Of a stretch of 64,000 nt of DNA, positions 1 to 8,070 are shown in pieces. Numbering within the stretch: the stretch's first letter is position 1; each line of letters starts with the position of its first letter. A model generated the notes under the pieces. It worked only from the letters and a program-made list of their open reading frames with translations, was not told the DNA's origin and did no database searches. This stretch comes from Qipengyuania intermedia (lineage in GTDB: Bacteria; Pseudomonadota; Alphaproteobacteria; Sphingomonadales; Sphingomonadaceae), in NCBI RefSeq assembly GCF_019711615.1, contig NZ_JAIGNS010000002.1:979501-1043500 (forward strand). Reading direction: 5' to 3'. Position numbers and translations under genes: made by a program.

Positions 1-1
1 T

Positions 2-55
2 GCTCAATACATCGAGCGCAAGCTTATGGAGTCTGGAATTATCGACGTATCTTGA
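2..55 (+). CDS. C-terminal end of an unidentified protein (cut by window edge)
   Basis: The second forward frame is open from the window edge to a TGA at 53-55 and reads AQYIERKLMESGIIDVS. The composition looks like a real protein tail, but 17 residues are too few to name a family. It lies upstream of the surface-polysaccharide genes on the same strand and could belong to them. The first forward frame is also open here, to 108, so the choice of frame is uncertain. Confidence 0.35.
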   Translation, partial: AQYIERKLMESGIIDVS

Positions 56-483
56 AGTTTACGACTTTCTGGATGAAAAGAATTCGTTGCCGAAAGCGGG
101 GTGATTAAAAATTTGAGCGTGCGCATTGAAAAGCAGCGGTGGGGTTTAGAAAATCGTAAATACAATTTTATCGCTCACGAAGCCCCTAGCATCGATTGGT
201 TATCCACTTCTGCTAAACCGGTAATCCACCAGGGTCAGCTTTCCTCACTGAACGCTTTTGCCCGCGTCGGTCAAAACCTTCGCCTCACTTAAGATGCTGG
301 CGGGTTGGTCATGGAATTCAACGTCGCTAATATCGTGCAAAACGCAGCCCAAGACTGCTCAACTAGCGGAATCGATCAGATTTCGAGAGGAGTGTGGGGC
401 GAATACGCAGGGGCGTGAGAATTCAGGCTCCGATTGAAATGCGGGATTGCATAGGTTGTCCCCTGATACAAAGGCATGCCGCA
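56..483. other. Intergenic, AT-rich stretch without a convincing gene
   Basis: This stretch is visibly AT-richer than the core genome to the right. It contains one open frame, 101-292, starting at GTG and encoding 63 residues. That frame has no clear ribosome binding site, domain or membrane segment, so I do not call it a gene. I see no tRNA, clear terminator or long inverted repeat. It may carry the promoter of the following membrane-anchored protein. Confidence 0.4.
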
Positions 484-1005
484 ATGAATTTCGCTCAGTT
501 TCAGAAACGAAGTTGGATTGGGGCCGCTGGGGTGTGCTTGATCGTGGTTGGCTATCTCCAGATTTGGGCTGATGATGAACGAAGAGAGGAAATCCTGATG
601 GATAGAAACGCGTTCGCTTCAGCTTCTCAAAGACCAGCCGAAAATTACATTGTTGCGAGAACGCCCGATGGAATTATTTTCGAGTTGGATCCAAAATCAG
701 TAACTGGGAACCGTAATAACCGCAGAGCTGCGCTTGTAATTCATTCAGGCCGGACCTTTCCGAGCGGCGCCCGGAATCTACGCGAAAATAGATGGTTTAA
801 TTGCGAACGAGGGACATCGAGAACCCTCCTTCGTATAAATTATGATCCAAAATGGCGCGTTACGGGCTCGACGATGTTCCAAAAGGACGAAATGATCGAA
901 CGATCTTATAGCGATGGTACTGTCGGCGCGGCGATCCTTCGCGCGGTCTGCGAAGGCTTCTATGACACCGCTCGAAAAAGTGGCGAACCTCCGTTCAATA
1001 TGTGA
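484..1005 (+). CDS. Unrecognised membrane-anchored protein
   Basis: A 173-residue protein with one hydrophobic segment near residues 12-28 (WIGAAGVCLIVVGYLQIW). A charged stretch (DDERREE) follows, then a roughly 130-residue soluble part expected outside the cytoplasmic membrane. I chose ATG 484 because AAAGG lies about nine bases upstream. In-frame GTG 394 and ATG 439 would add residues with no obvious function. I recognise no family. The tail has two cysteines (WFNCERG and RAVCEGF) that could form a disulfide. The gene is AT-richer than the core genes and precedes the SGNH hydrolase in the same direction, so a surface or periplasmic role in the polysaccharide region is possible but is only inference. 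Confidence 0.6.
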   Translation: MNFAQFQKRSWIGAAGVCLIVVGYLQIWADDERREEILMDRNAFASASQRPAENYIVARTPDGIIFELDPKSVTGNRNNRRAALVIHSGRTFPSGARNLRENRWFNCERGTSRTLLRINYDPKWRVTGSTMFQKDEMIERSYSDGTVGAAILRAVCEGFYDTARKSGEPPFNM

Positions 1006-1153
1006 TCAGCACGTATGCTTATTTAAGCCGGGCTAGCCTCCGTAACCTTTAATTATTCCATGCACGATCATTGGCGGCGATACGATCCCTTGCGGCGACA
1101 AGCGGTTCCGCCTGCTGTGAACCAAATACGTCGCGCGCGGACGCGTCGTTAGC

Positions 1154-1906
1154 GTGGCGGGATTCGGTGACAGCATTATTGAAGGAAGGGCAACATACCT
1201 TGGCGAAGGCTTCGGCTTTCCCGCCTGTGTCGCCATGTCGAGCAATGCGAGCGGCGTCCCATTCGAATGGTCGAACCTCGGCTGGGCGGGACAGGGTGCC
1301 AGCCAGACAATCCTTCAGCTGCAGGACTGTCTCGAAGCCCGATTGGTACCGGGTGTGGCCGTACTGCCGGTTTTCACCCCGAACGGCTTCCTTTCCGCCC
1401 CGTCCGAGGCGGCTATCGAGAGCATGCGCCTCTACTTCGGCCAGGCGATCGATCTTCTGGAAAAGGCGGGCGTGGATGTAATCCAGTGGACCGGGGTTTC
1501 CTCTTCCCCCTCGCTGTTTCCCGTAGGTACTGCCGATGGCCTGCGCCGGGCCTTGAACCGCGAGCTTCTCGACGCAGCCGCGCGGGGCGTCACCGTCTGC
1601 GATTTTGCCGGCCGGCTCGACGGAGAGGTCGATAGTAGCGGCCAGACGCAACCGCGACCCGGCGTGCTCGTCGACGGCATCCATCCAAGCGATGCCGGTA
1701 ATGCGTCGATGGCCAAGGCTCTGCAGCAGGCCCTGCGTGCGCGGATCGAACTTCCGCAAGGCTTGCGCGCGGCTTGGCGAATACCGCGGAAAAAGGGGCT
1801 CTCCGGTTGCCGAAACCTGCCTGCCTGTCTAGCAGCAGGCCGACGCAACCGGAGGCCACGTCTTGTCAGAAAACCCGCGAATCCTGTGTGTTCACCAAGG
1901 GGGTGA
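1154..1906 (+). CDS. SGNH/GDSL-type hydrolase, probably 5'-truncated by a frameshift
   Basis: SGNH hydrolases are serine esterases. In polysaccharide loci they often add or remove acyl groups. Block I (GFGDSIIEG, catalytic Ser about residue 6) and block V (DGIHPSDAGN, catalytic Asp/His about residues 174-177) are both present. As called, the protein starts at GTG 1154, only a few residues before block I. The usual first strand, RVVSVAG, is encoded upstream of the GTG in the same frame, and a TGA closes that frame at 1118. A second frame, ATG 1060 to TAG 1150, encodes a plausible basic N-terminus (MHDHWRRYDPLRRQ...). One extra base in the GC-rich run near 1131-1142 would separate the two halves. 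The last 44 bases overlap the next glycosyltransferase gene. Confidence 0.7.
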   Translation: MAGFGDSIIEGRATYLGEGFGFPACVAMSSNASGVPFEWSNLGWAGQGASQTILQLQDCLEARLVPGVAVLPVFTPNGFLSAPSEAAIESMRLYFGQAIDLLEKAGVDVIQWTGVSSSPSLFPVGTADGLRRALNRELLDAAARGVTVCDFAGRLDGEVDSSGQTQPRPGVLVDGIHPSDAGNASMAKALQQALRARIELPQGLRAAWRIPRKKGLSGCRNLPACLAAGRRNRRPRLVRKPANPVCSPRG

Positions 1907-3011
1907 ACTCTACGGGTCGGATCGCACTTTCCTGCAAAGCGTCGAAGCCATGCGGGACGCCTGGCCCCATGCTTCGATCAAGGTCGTTCTGGCTGCCGAC
2001 GGGCCTTTGCGCGGCCTTCTGGAAGGGCCCGCGGATGAAGTCGTAGTGCGACCACTGGGAGTTCTCCGCCTGGCGAACCCTTTGCTCACGCTCTTCAAGA
2101 TGACGCTGGGGCTGCCCTACTTCGCGGGCAAGGCCGCGATGGACATCGCGGCAGCAGATGTCGCGTATATCAATACGACCGTGATTGCGGATTTCCAGAT
2201 CGCAGCGCGTTTCTTTCGCGATCGCTGCGTCGTCCACGCGCACGAGATACCCAAGCGACGCGCGATGCCTGTCATCCGCTCCTTGCTGAAGTGGAGCCGG
2301 GCGCATGTCATCATGAATTCGCGCGCCACTGGAACGGCGCTGGCCCTTCCGGATAGGCAGGCTACGGCCCTGGTCTATAACGGCGCTGCGGCGGTCGAGA
2401 ACCCACAAGCTCTAAAACTGCCCGGCGTGTTTACGCAGGAACGTCCCTTGCGGCTCGCAATGTTGGGCCGGCTGAGCAACCAGAAGGCGCAGGACCTCCT
2501 GATCGACGCCATCGCTCTCTTGCCGAAGGATGACGCCGCACGGCTCCGCCTGCGCATAGTGGGCAGTGCCTATCTCGACCGTGAAGAGCCCGTGCGCGAA
2601 CTCGAAGCGCAAATCCGCGAAGCGGGGCTGGAGGGCGTCGTCACTCTCGAACCGTTTACGGATGATCCTCTCGAGGTCTATCGCTGGGCGGATATCTGCG
2701 TGATCCCCTCGCGCCTGCCGGAATCGTTCGGCATGGTCGCGATCGAGGCGATGGCGGAGGCTCGTACGGTCATCGCATCCGCCCACGGCGGACCGGTGGA
2801 GATCGTGGTCGACGGGGAAACGGGATGGCTGATCGAACCCGACAATGCTTCCGCGCTGGCCGTTGCCATAGCCGCTGCGCTGGCTGATCCTGCGCAGGTT
2901 CGGAAGCGGGGCGATGCTTCGCTTCGGCGTTTCGACGAAACCTTCTCTTCGCGATCGATGGCGCAATCGCTGCGCGACACCCTTTCCCGCTGGTTCGCTG
3001 CGCTCGCCTGA
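1863..3011 (+). CDS. Glycosyltransferase family 4 (GT-B fold)
   Basis: This 382-residue protein should move a sugar from a nucleotide donor onto a growing surface glycan at the cytoplasmic face. The N-terminal half opens with a glycine-rich acceptor-side motif (LCVHQGGELYGSDR). The C-terminal half has the GT4 donor-site pattern LGRLSNQKAQDLLIDA, then PSRLPESFGMVAIEAMA (E-x7-E type) and GGPVEIV. The start is TTG 1863, fixed by a GGAGG about seven bases upstream at 1852-1856. It follows and overlaps the SGNH hydrolase, so the two are probably cotranscribed. Donor and linkage cannot be told from sequence. Confidence 0.88.
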   Translation: MSENPRILCVHQGGELYGSDRTFLQSVEAMRDAWPHASIKVVLAADGPLRGLLEGPADEVVVRPLGVLRLANPLLTLFKMTLGLPYFAGKAAMDIAAADVAYINTTVIADFQIAARFFRDRCVVHAHEIPKRRAMPVIRSLLKWSRAHVIMNSRATGTALALPDRQATALVYNGAAAVENPQALKLPGVFTQERPLRLAMLGRLSNQKAQDLLIDAIALLPKDDAARLRLRIVGSAYLDREEPVRELEAQIREAGLEGVVTLEPFTDDPLEVYRWADICVIPSRLPESFGMVAIEAMAEARTVIASAHGGPVEIVVDGETGWLIEPDNASALAVAIAAALADPAQVRKRGDASLRRFDETFSSRSMAQSLRDTLSRWFAALA

Positions 3012-3017
3012 GGTTGC

Positions 3018-3040
3018 GGGCATGGGGAAGGGGCATGCCC
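3018..3040. terminator. Hairpin between convergent glycosyltransferase genes
   Basis: A perfect 7-bp stem (GGGCATG at 3018-3024, CATGCCC at 3034-3040) with a 9-base G-rich loop sits in the 44-base gap between two convergent genes. No T run follows on either strand, so intrinsic termination is uncertain. Confidence 0.35.
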
Positions 3041-3055
3041 CCTCCAGCCAGGAGC

Positions 3056-4267
3056 TCAGGAGGCCGGAGCCACGATTGTTTCCGCCTCGGCCAGCGACCG
3101 GCGAAAACCTTCCAGTCCGAAATGACGGGAGACCGTGGCGATCCGCCGGTCGCGCGCGGCCTCGGCTTCCGGTTCGGCAAGGCTTGTCACGATAGCTTGC
3201 GCCATGCCGTCTGCGTCATCCGCAATTGCCAGCAGCTCCACGATCTCGGGCGGTAAGCCCCGAGTGCCGATTAAAGTGGACACGACACGCCGCCCCGATG
3301 CGAGCATGTCGATCATTTTCACGTTCACGCCCGAGCCGTGCAGGATCGGGTTGATGGCGACTTCGCAGCCGAGGAGGATCGGCTCCATATGCTCGGGGTT
3401 GGCGATAAGTTCTCCGCCGGCTGCAGTTACGCGACAGGAAAGGTCGCTCGACGGGTTTCGCCCGGCTACGACGAGCGTCGTCTGCGGACGCTTGGCGATC
3501 ACGTTGGGATGGACCTGTGACAAATACCACTCGAGAGCCGCGACATTGTTCGGCAGCGAGAGGCTTCCGGTAAAGGCAATATCGGAAGGGACAAGTCTGT
3601 CGGTGCCGCGCTTGGCAAGGTCAAGCATCTCCCTGTCGGCCATGGTGGAGAGAAGACGGCCATTGTCGAAGCCCGCAGCACGCCAGGTGGCAAGGTCTTC
3701 GAAGGAGATGTCGTAGAACAGGGCTGCGTCGCGCAGCACACTCGTCTCCAACCGCTTGAGCCCGGCCAGATTTCCCATCACCGAGAGCTTGTTCAACCCG
3801 GTGGCGAGACTGGCTTGCTCTGCATTGTAGCGATACTCGATATTGTGCGAGCGGTAGAAATACGGAACGCCGAGTTGGTCGGCCAGCCATCGGCCGAGCG
3901 GCGCGGCATGAATGCCATCAATCCAGATCGCCTCGAATCCGGGACTCGCAGACCGGTATTTCTGAAGCAGCCGCTCTCGCTCAGCGCGTGAGGGCCAGCG
4001 GCCGGCTGCTTGCGAGGGCCAGCGGAGCATGTTCAGGACGCGCCTCGCGCCTCGATCGAGCTTCAGAAGTTCGAGATCGGCGACGACGGAATTCATGCGG
4101 GCGATGTCTGCCTCGCGAATGGGCGCCTCAAGCCTGCCGCCGGTCCATGTTATCGCGTGTACGTCCCAGCCAAGCTCCTGGAATGCTTCCAGCCGCCGGG
4201 AAATATCGCAGCGCGCCCCGTGGTTGGCGGGATACGGAAGTTCGACAAGGACCGCGAGAAGCTTCAT
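3056..4267 (-). CDS. Glycosyltransferase, GT4-like (GT-B)
   Basis: A 403-residue protein starting MKLLAVLVELPYPANHGARCDIS, the usual first strand and loop of a GT-B transferase. The middle has YFYRSHNIEYRY, seen in GT4 proteins that act on surface sugars. The donor domain includes FTGSLSLPNNVAALEWYL and NPILHGSGVNVKMIDMLASGRRVVST, with the donor-binding acidic region partly replaced. ATG at 4267 overlaps the stop of the upstream GT2 gene by four bases (ATGA), which supports this start and translational coupling. A longer open frame to 4822 exists but is only an upstream extension antiparallel in logic to the GT2 gene. It is the last gene of the leftward operon that includes the pyruvyl transferase. 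Confidence 0.85.
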   Translation of the reverse strand: MKLLAVLVELPYPANHGARCDISRRLEAFQELGWDVHAITWTGGRLEAPIREADIARMNSVVADLELLKLDRGARRVLNMLRWPSQAAGRWPSRAERERLLQKYRSASPGFEAIWIDGIHAAPLGRWLADQLGVPYFYRSHNIEYRYNAEQASLATGLNKLSVMGNLAGLKRLETSVLRDAALFYDISFEDLATWRAAGFDNGRLLSTMADREMLDLAKRGTDRLVPSDIAFTGSLSLPNNVAALEWYLSQVHPNVIAKRPQTTLVVAGRNPSSDLSCRVTAAGGELIANPEHMEPILLGCEVAINPILHGSGVNVKMIDMLASGRRVVSTLIGTRGLPPEIVELLAIADDADGMAQAIVTSLAEPEAEAARDRRIATVSRHFGLEGFRRSLAEAETIVAPAS

Positions 4268-5283
4268 GAGGAGCCGGGGATCCTTACCAGACCGGTCGCC
4301 GCCATGAGAATGCCTTTCGCTTGCCCGAAGCGTCCGCGGACGATCGCGCGCAGGAAATCCTTGGCGATCGTCAGTCGAAGAGAGCGCGAACCACGCCGGC
4401 CGAACCGTTCGGCAAGCTTGATGCGGCTGCGATAAAGGAGACCTGCAGAAAAGGCGGAAACGCCTTCCGTAAGCGAGCCGGCACTTGCTCCGACCTTGTG
4501 ATAGACTACGCTTTGCGGAGCGATGGCGACGTCGAACTGTCCTTCGGCGCGCAGCACCCAGTCGGCTTCCTCGTAATAAAGGAAATAGTCCTCCTCCATC
4601 AGGCCTACCTGTTCGAGGAACGCCCTGCTGGCGAGCATGGATGCGCCGACTGGATAGAGGACCTCGTCGCTCTTCGGGGGATCGGCGCACATGGCCTGTT
4701 CGGGGCTGTCGCTCGGCATGCCTTCGGCAAGGTGACGGGCCCCGAATGTCGTGCGATCGAGCGCGCCAGCATAAGCCTGCAACATAGAGGGCTGCCCGTA
4801 AACCGCCATGACCGACCCGCACAGGCCGACATTGGGATGGGACGCCATGAAGCCAACCATCTGCGCCAGCGAATCCGGCGGGACGACGGTATCGTTATTG
4901 AGCAGCCACGCATGGCTCGCGCCCCGCTTCAGAGCCCAGCGCAGTCCCACATTGTTGCCCCCCGCAAAGCCGAGGTTCGCCTCGGTGCGCACTATGACCA
5001 GTTGTGCGTTTGCGCCATCTTCGCCCGCCTCGGCCTCGGCACGGTCCAGGATTGCTACACTTTTCGGGAGAAGCTCTTCGGAAAGGGGCACGGGACTGTC
5101 GGGATCGGCCGGGACGGATAAATCGCCTCTCGCCCAGGCGGCGATCTTTTCGACCGAACCGTCAGCGGAGGCGTTGTCGCACACCACGATCCGTGCCTCG
5201 ACGCCTTCGAGGGCGAGGCAGGTGCGGACGCAGTCGACGGTGTCCTGCCAGCCGTTCCAGTTCACGAGGATGATGGCGATCAT
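4264..5283 (-). CDS. Glycosyltransferase family 2 (GT-A fold)
   Basis: A 339-residue inverting transferase of the rhamnosyltransferase-like GT2 type. The N-terminus (IAIILVNWNGWQDTVDC) and VCDNASADGSV give the nucleotide-binding part. A roughly 30-residue insertion follows. Then come NLGFAGGNNVGLRWAL and WLLNNDTVVPPDSL (the metal-binding DxD-type site), and FLYYEEADWVLRA supplies the catalytic acidic residues. It probably adds one sugar of the repeat unit. It sits between the FrhB-like gene and the GT4 gene on the same strand, and its stop codon overlaps the GT4 start. Confidence 0.9.
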   Translation of the reverse strand: MIAIILVNWNGWQDTVDCVRTCLALEGVEARIVVCDNASADGSVEKIAAWARGDLSVPADPDSPVPLSEELLPKSVAILDRAEAEAGEDGANAQLVIVRTEANLGFAGGNNVGLRWALKRGASHAWLLNNDTVVPPDSLAQMVGFMASHPNVGLCGSVMAVYGQPSMLQAYAGALDRTTFGARHLAEGMPSDSPEQAMCADPPKSDEVLYPVGASMLASRAFLEQVGLMEEDYFLYYEEADWVLRAEGQFDVAIAPQSVVYHKVGASAGSLTEGVSAFSAGLLYRSRIKLAERFGRRGSRSLRLTIAKDFLRAIVRGRFGQAKGILMAATGLVRIPGSS

Positions 5284-5319
5284 GGTCAGTCTATTTCTTT
5301 CGCCGGAGCCTCGGCCAGC

Positions 5320-6519
5320 TTAGCCCCGCGGCCTCTTGATCCGCTTGAACGTACCCCAGAAATTGCGCGCGAGTTCGACCGGCGAGGTCCGCAACGAAAG
5401 CGCTGGTAGCTTGAGGCCCGAGAAACGCGGTCCGTTGCCGCGCTTCGCCCAGAGCGCGGAAGAGCGCGCCAGGGAGTTGCGCTTCCTGTTCGCCTGATAG
5501 GGCTGCATCGCCTCGATTTCCTCGACGGCCAGCGGCTCGGTGGCCAGTGCTCCGGCTTGCTCTGCGAGTTCGAGCAGCCTTTCCCCGGCCTCGGTACGCG
5601 CCACGATCAGGCTGCGACCATCGCGTTCGGTAAAGTCCGGGTAGCCGTCCTTGCCGTACCAAGCGTCGGCACAGGCTATGTCGGAAAACTCGCCAGTCCC
5701 GTCCGGGCAGATCTTGCAGCGGAACTGGAGGTGGCGATTGAGAATTTTGCCCCAGCTGTCGTTGTAGGTCATGCTGGCATCGCTGCCGTCCTTGCGCACC
5801 ACTCGCGCCATGCCCGGCCATCCGTCGCCGCGATACTGGAAGCGCTCGACATCCTCTTCGCGGGTTTCGAGCGAAGAGAGTACTTCGACTGTTCCCTTGC
5901 GGCTCGGCACGCCCGCACAGAAAAAGGCGAGCTTGTAGGGGATTAGGCGGTCGATCCGCGGATCGTGGCGGGCCATGCGGCGCAAGGACGCGACGTCGCA
6001 CGGTTTCCCGATGAATGCGAACCTCTTGCCCCTCGCCAGATGCCTTTCGAGATCGGCAAGCGGGGAAGAGGGGGCGTAGCGCGAACCGGCCGCGCCAAGA
6101 ATGTCCTTGCGCTCCGCACGCGTTGTCGTCGCCGTGCCGATGGGATCGTGAGGATCGGAGCTGGTCGACAGGACGAAATCGACTTCGCCTCGCTCGACGA
6201 GAAAAATCTGCAGGGCGGAAAGAACGCCGCCCGAAGATCCGCGATAGCGGGTTTCGGGATCAGTTGCGTGCCCCGTCGCCAGCCTGCGGATCGGACCCCA
6301 CAGCGGATGGTAGTCTGCCTCAACCCGGTCGTGTTCCAGTGCGATCCCTGAACAGAAGGCTTGGGCAGCGCCTTCTTGGATGGCTTTGCTATCCTTTGTT
6401 TCCGGGCGCAGAAATCCGGGTTTTTGAAGCTCCATGCGGACTTCCGGAAGCGCCGATGCGCAGGCGCCGCACCCGTGGCAGAGGCCAAGTTCAACGATCT
6501 GCTCGAGCGTGTCTGTCAT
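5320..6519 (-). CDS. FrhB-like (coenzyme F420 hydrogenase beta-subunit family) protein of a polysaccharide locus
   Basis: A 399-residue member of the family named after the F420-hydrogenase beta subunit. It has an N-terminal cysteine cluster (LCHGCGACAS, about residues 13-22), a central GKPCDVASLRRM and a late cysteine pair (FRCKICPDGTGEFSDIACADAW) with the DAWYG motif typical of the C-terminal domain. Members without a hydrogenase partner commonly sit beside polysaccharide pyruvyl transferases, as here, where the start overlaps that gene's stop by four bases. A redox or iron-sulfur role in surface-sugar modification is inferred. There is no sign of F420 hydrogenase subunits nearby. Confidence 0.82.
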   Translation of the reverse strand: MTDTLEQIVELGLCHGCGACASALPEVRMELQKPGFLRPETKDSKAIQEGAAQAFCSGIALEHDRVEADYHPLWGPIRRLATGHATDPETRYRGSSGGVLSALQIFLVERGEVDFVLSTSSDPHDPIGTATTTRAERKDILGAAGSRYAPSSPLADLERHLARGKRFAFIGKPCDVASLRRMARHDPRIDRLIPYKLAFFCAGVPSRKGTVEVLSSLETREEDVERFQYRGDGWPGMARVVRKDGSDASMTYNDSWGKILNRHLQFRCKICPDGTGEFSDIACADAWYGKDGYPDFTERDGRSLIVARTEAGERLLELAEQAGALATEPLAVEEIEAMQPYQANRKRNSLARSSALWAKRGNGPRFSGLKLPALSLRTSPVELARNFWGTFKRIKRPRG

Positions 6520-7685
6520 CGCGCAATCTCGCCGATGATACGTGCGAGGGTGTCCTCGTAGGCATCGAGCCTGGAATCGGCAATTTTCGATCCGCGCACC
6601 ATCGCATTGGATAGCTCGGCGCGCTTTTCACAGGCTTCGGTGATAGTGGCAAAGGCCTCGTCGGTCGAAGCTGTCTTTCCGTCTACAAAATGGGGATAGT
6701 CCAGCGTCCCGAACAACCCGTTGAATTTGCGGCTATAGGCAATCGGCACAACCGGAGTGTGGGACGAGAAAGCACCGATACAAGCATGCATGCGCCCACC
6801 GGTCACGAAATCGAGGCCGGAAATGTAGCTTTTCGCTTCCGATGCGCTGGCAAATACTGTTGGCATGACGAGGTCTGGATAGCGATCCAGTAATGCGGGC
6901 ACGACAGCGAGGTCGCCATCATTACCGGCCCGGCCAACCACATGCGGCAGCAAGTGCACCTCATAGCCGACACCTTGCCAGTGTTCGATCAGGCGATGCG
7001 TCAATTCCTTGTAGTCGATTGTGAGGCCGAATTCGTTCCGCCCGGTATAGCCGCCTTGATAAAGGAGGCCAGAAACGTTGATGCCGACCTGTGTCCTGTC
7101 TTGTGCCCGGTCTTGCCGATCGTATGGGAGGCGGAAGGCTACATCGATAAACTCGTCAATCTCTGCCTTGATCGCCTTGTCCTCGAGGAACCGGAACGAC
7201 AAGTCGTCGCGCGCGAATACTGCGCGGGCGCGGTTCATGATCGCAACGGCGGCACGTCGCCGCAGGATATTATCGAACGGCCCGATCGTTTGAGGCGCGA
7301 GTACAAGCGGCTTGCCTAGCAAATGCGCCGCAATCTTGGTCCCGGCGTGAAAAAGGAAACGGGTGCCGCCGTAGATATCGGCCCAACTATCGCCTTCCCC
7401 GATGTCGATGACGAGATCTGCTTTTCTTAGGAAGGCAAGGAATTCGGAATTGCCGCGCAGCATTTGCTTCAGACTCGGCATCGGACCGATCTCGACGTTT
7501 GCGGGAACGGTCGCAGGGTCCGGACAAACATCTGCACAAAGGGTCGTGAAGTCGACTGTCACCCCTACGCGCTGTGCGGCGCTTTCGACGATGGCGATGT
7601 TCGAACGGGTCAGAGCGTCGATACCCAGATTGCCGTGCCCCAGCGCGTGCCAAGGCAGTGCGATTTGTAGATGTTCTTTTGTCAT
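6516..7685 (-). CDS. Polysaccharide pyruvyl transferase family protein (WcaK/CsaB type)
   Basis: Members transfer pyruvate from phosphoenolpyruvate onto a sugar as a ketal, giving the polymer negative charge. The 389-residue protein shows the family features: an N-terminal GT-B-like half (HALGHGNLGIDALTRSNIAI), DLVIDIGEGDSWADIYGG in the middle and LVLAPQTIGPF. The C-terminal half has VHLLPHVVGRAGNDGD, DFVTGGRMHACIGAFSSHTPVVPIAYSRKF and a distal YPHFVD. ATG 7685 is the first start. It is coupled by a four-base overlap to the FrhB-like gene. Weak similarity to other WcaK-like proteins means the acceptor and even the pyruvyl activity are predictions. Confidence 0.85.
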   Translation of the reverse strand: MTKEHLQIALPWHALGHGNLGIDALTRSNIAIVESAAQRVGVTVDFTTLCADVCPDPATVPANVEIGPMPSLKQMLRGNSEFLAFLRKADLVIDIGEGDSWADIYGGTRFLFHAGTKIAAHLLGKPLVLAPQTIGPFDNILRRRAAVAIMNRARAVFARDDLSFRFLEDKAIKAEIDEFIDVAFRLPYDRQDRAQDRTQVGINVSGLLYQGGYTGRNEFGLTIDYKELTHRLIEHWQGVGYEVHLLPHVVGRAGNDGDLAVVPALLDRYPDLVMPTVFASASEAKSYISGLDFVTGGRMHACIGAFSSHTPVVPIAYSRKFNGLFGTLDYPHFVDGKTASTDEAFATITEACEKRAELSNAMVRGSKIADSRLDAYEDTLARIIGEIAR

Positions 7686-7709
7686 GATCTCAGAAAGGAT
7701 TGGATTTGC

Positions 7710-7907
7710 TTATTCCAGAGCGGTCTGAAAGGTGAGAGGGCGGGACGAAACGAGCTCTGGATAAGCTTTGACGATTTCGCGCGGTACCTTGGTCGGCCAC
7801 TGAATCGCTTCACTTTGCACAATGACGGGATCTTCTAAATTGTGATGGGGACCTGAGCGAGGTGTCGGCAATGATGGCACAGGTGGGAACCGGCTCGGAG
7901 CCGTCAT
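7710..7907 (-). CDS. Small unrecognised ORF in the polysaccharide operon (possible gene remnant)
   Basis: A 65-residue frame whose ATG overlaps the stop of the preceding small frame by four bases (ATGA at 7904-7907). The first 22 residues are proline-rich and low in complexity. The rest (LEDPVIVQSEAIQWPTKV, then PREIVKAYPELV) looks more like a folded protein tail. It fills the gap between the flippase and the pyruvyl transferase genes and is AT-rich. I recognise no family. It could be a short real gene, or with the next entry the decayed end of a lost gene. Confidence 0.3.
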   Translation of the reverse strand: MTAPSRFPPVPSLPTPRSGPHHNLEDPVIVQSEAIQWPTKVPREIVKAYPELVSSRPLTFQTALE

Positions 7908-8062
7908 ACGATACAGGTGGATAGAAAGGAAACGTTTCTGTAGCGCCCGTTTATCATTGCCTTGTTGTCGTACTTTTCGATCAAAGCTTCGCCGATCGAC
8001 TGGTTTACCCGTGTAGTTTCTCCGTTAAGCTCCCGCATCGATGGTCTTGCCGGTCGAATCAT
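7904..8062 (-). CDS. Small unrecognised ORF following the flippase gene
   Basis: A 52-residue frame starting at ATG 8062, eight bases after the flippase stop and without a clear Shine-Dalgarno. A second start lies at residue 9. It has no hydrophobic segment. The reading (RELNGETTRVNQSIGEALIE) is compatible with an acidic/basic helical peptide. Its stop overlaps the next small frame. The spacing suggests translation coupled to the flippase, but a remnant of a deleted gene is equally possible. Confidence 0.3.
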   Translation of the reverse strand: MIRPARPSMRELNGETTRVNQSIGEALIEKYDNKAMINGRYRNVSFLSTCIV

Positions 8063-8070
8063 TTTGCTGG

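Noticed and set aside
101-292. 63-residue open frame at the left end
   Set aside because: GTG start without a ribosome binding site, no hydrophobic segment and no known motif; likely chance in AT-rich DNA.
3056-4822. 588-residue version of the GT4-like glycosyltransferase
   Set aside because: The extra 185 residues overlap the GT2 gene in another frame; ATG 4267 coupled to the GT2 stop is the natural start.
5320-6519. Possible F420-dependent hydrogenase
   Set aside because: Only the beta-subunit-like domain is present and the neighbours are polysaccharide genes, so methanogen-type hydrogenase activity is not supported.
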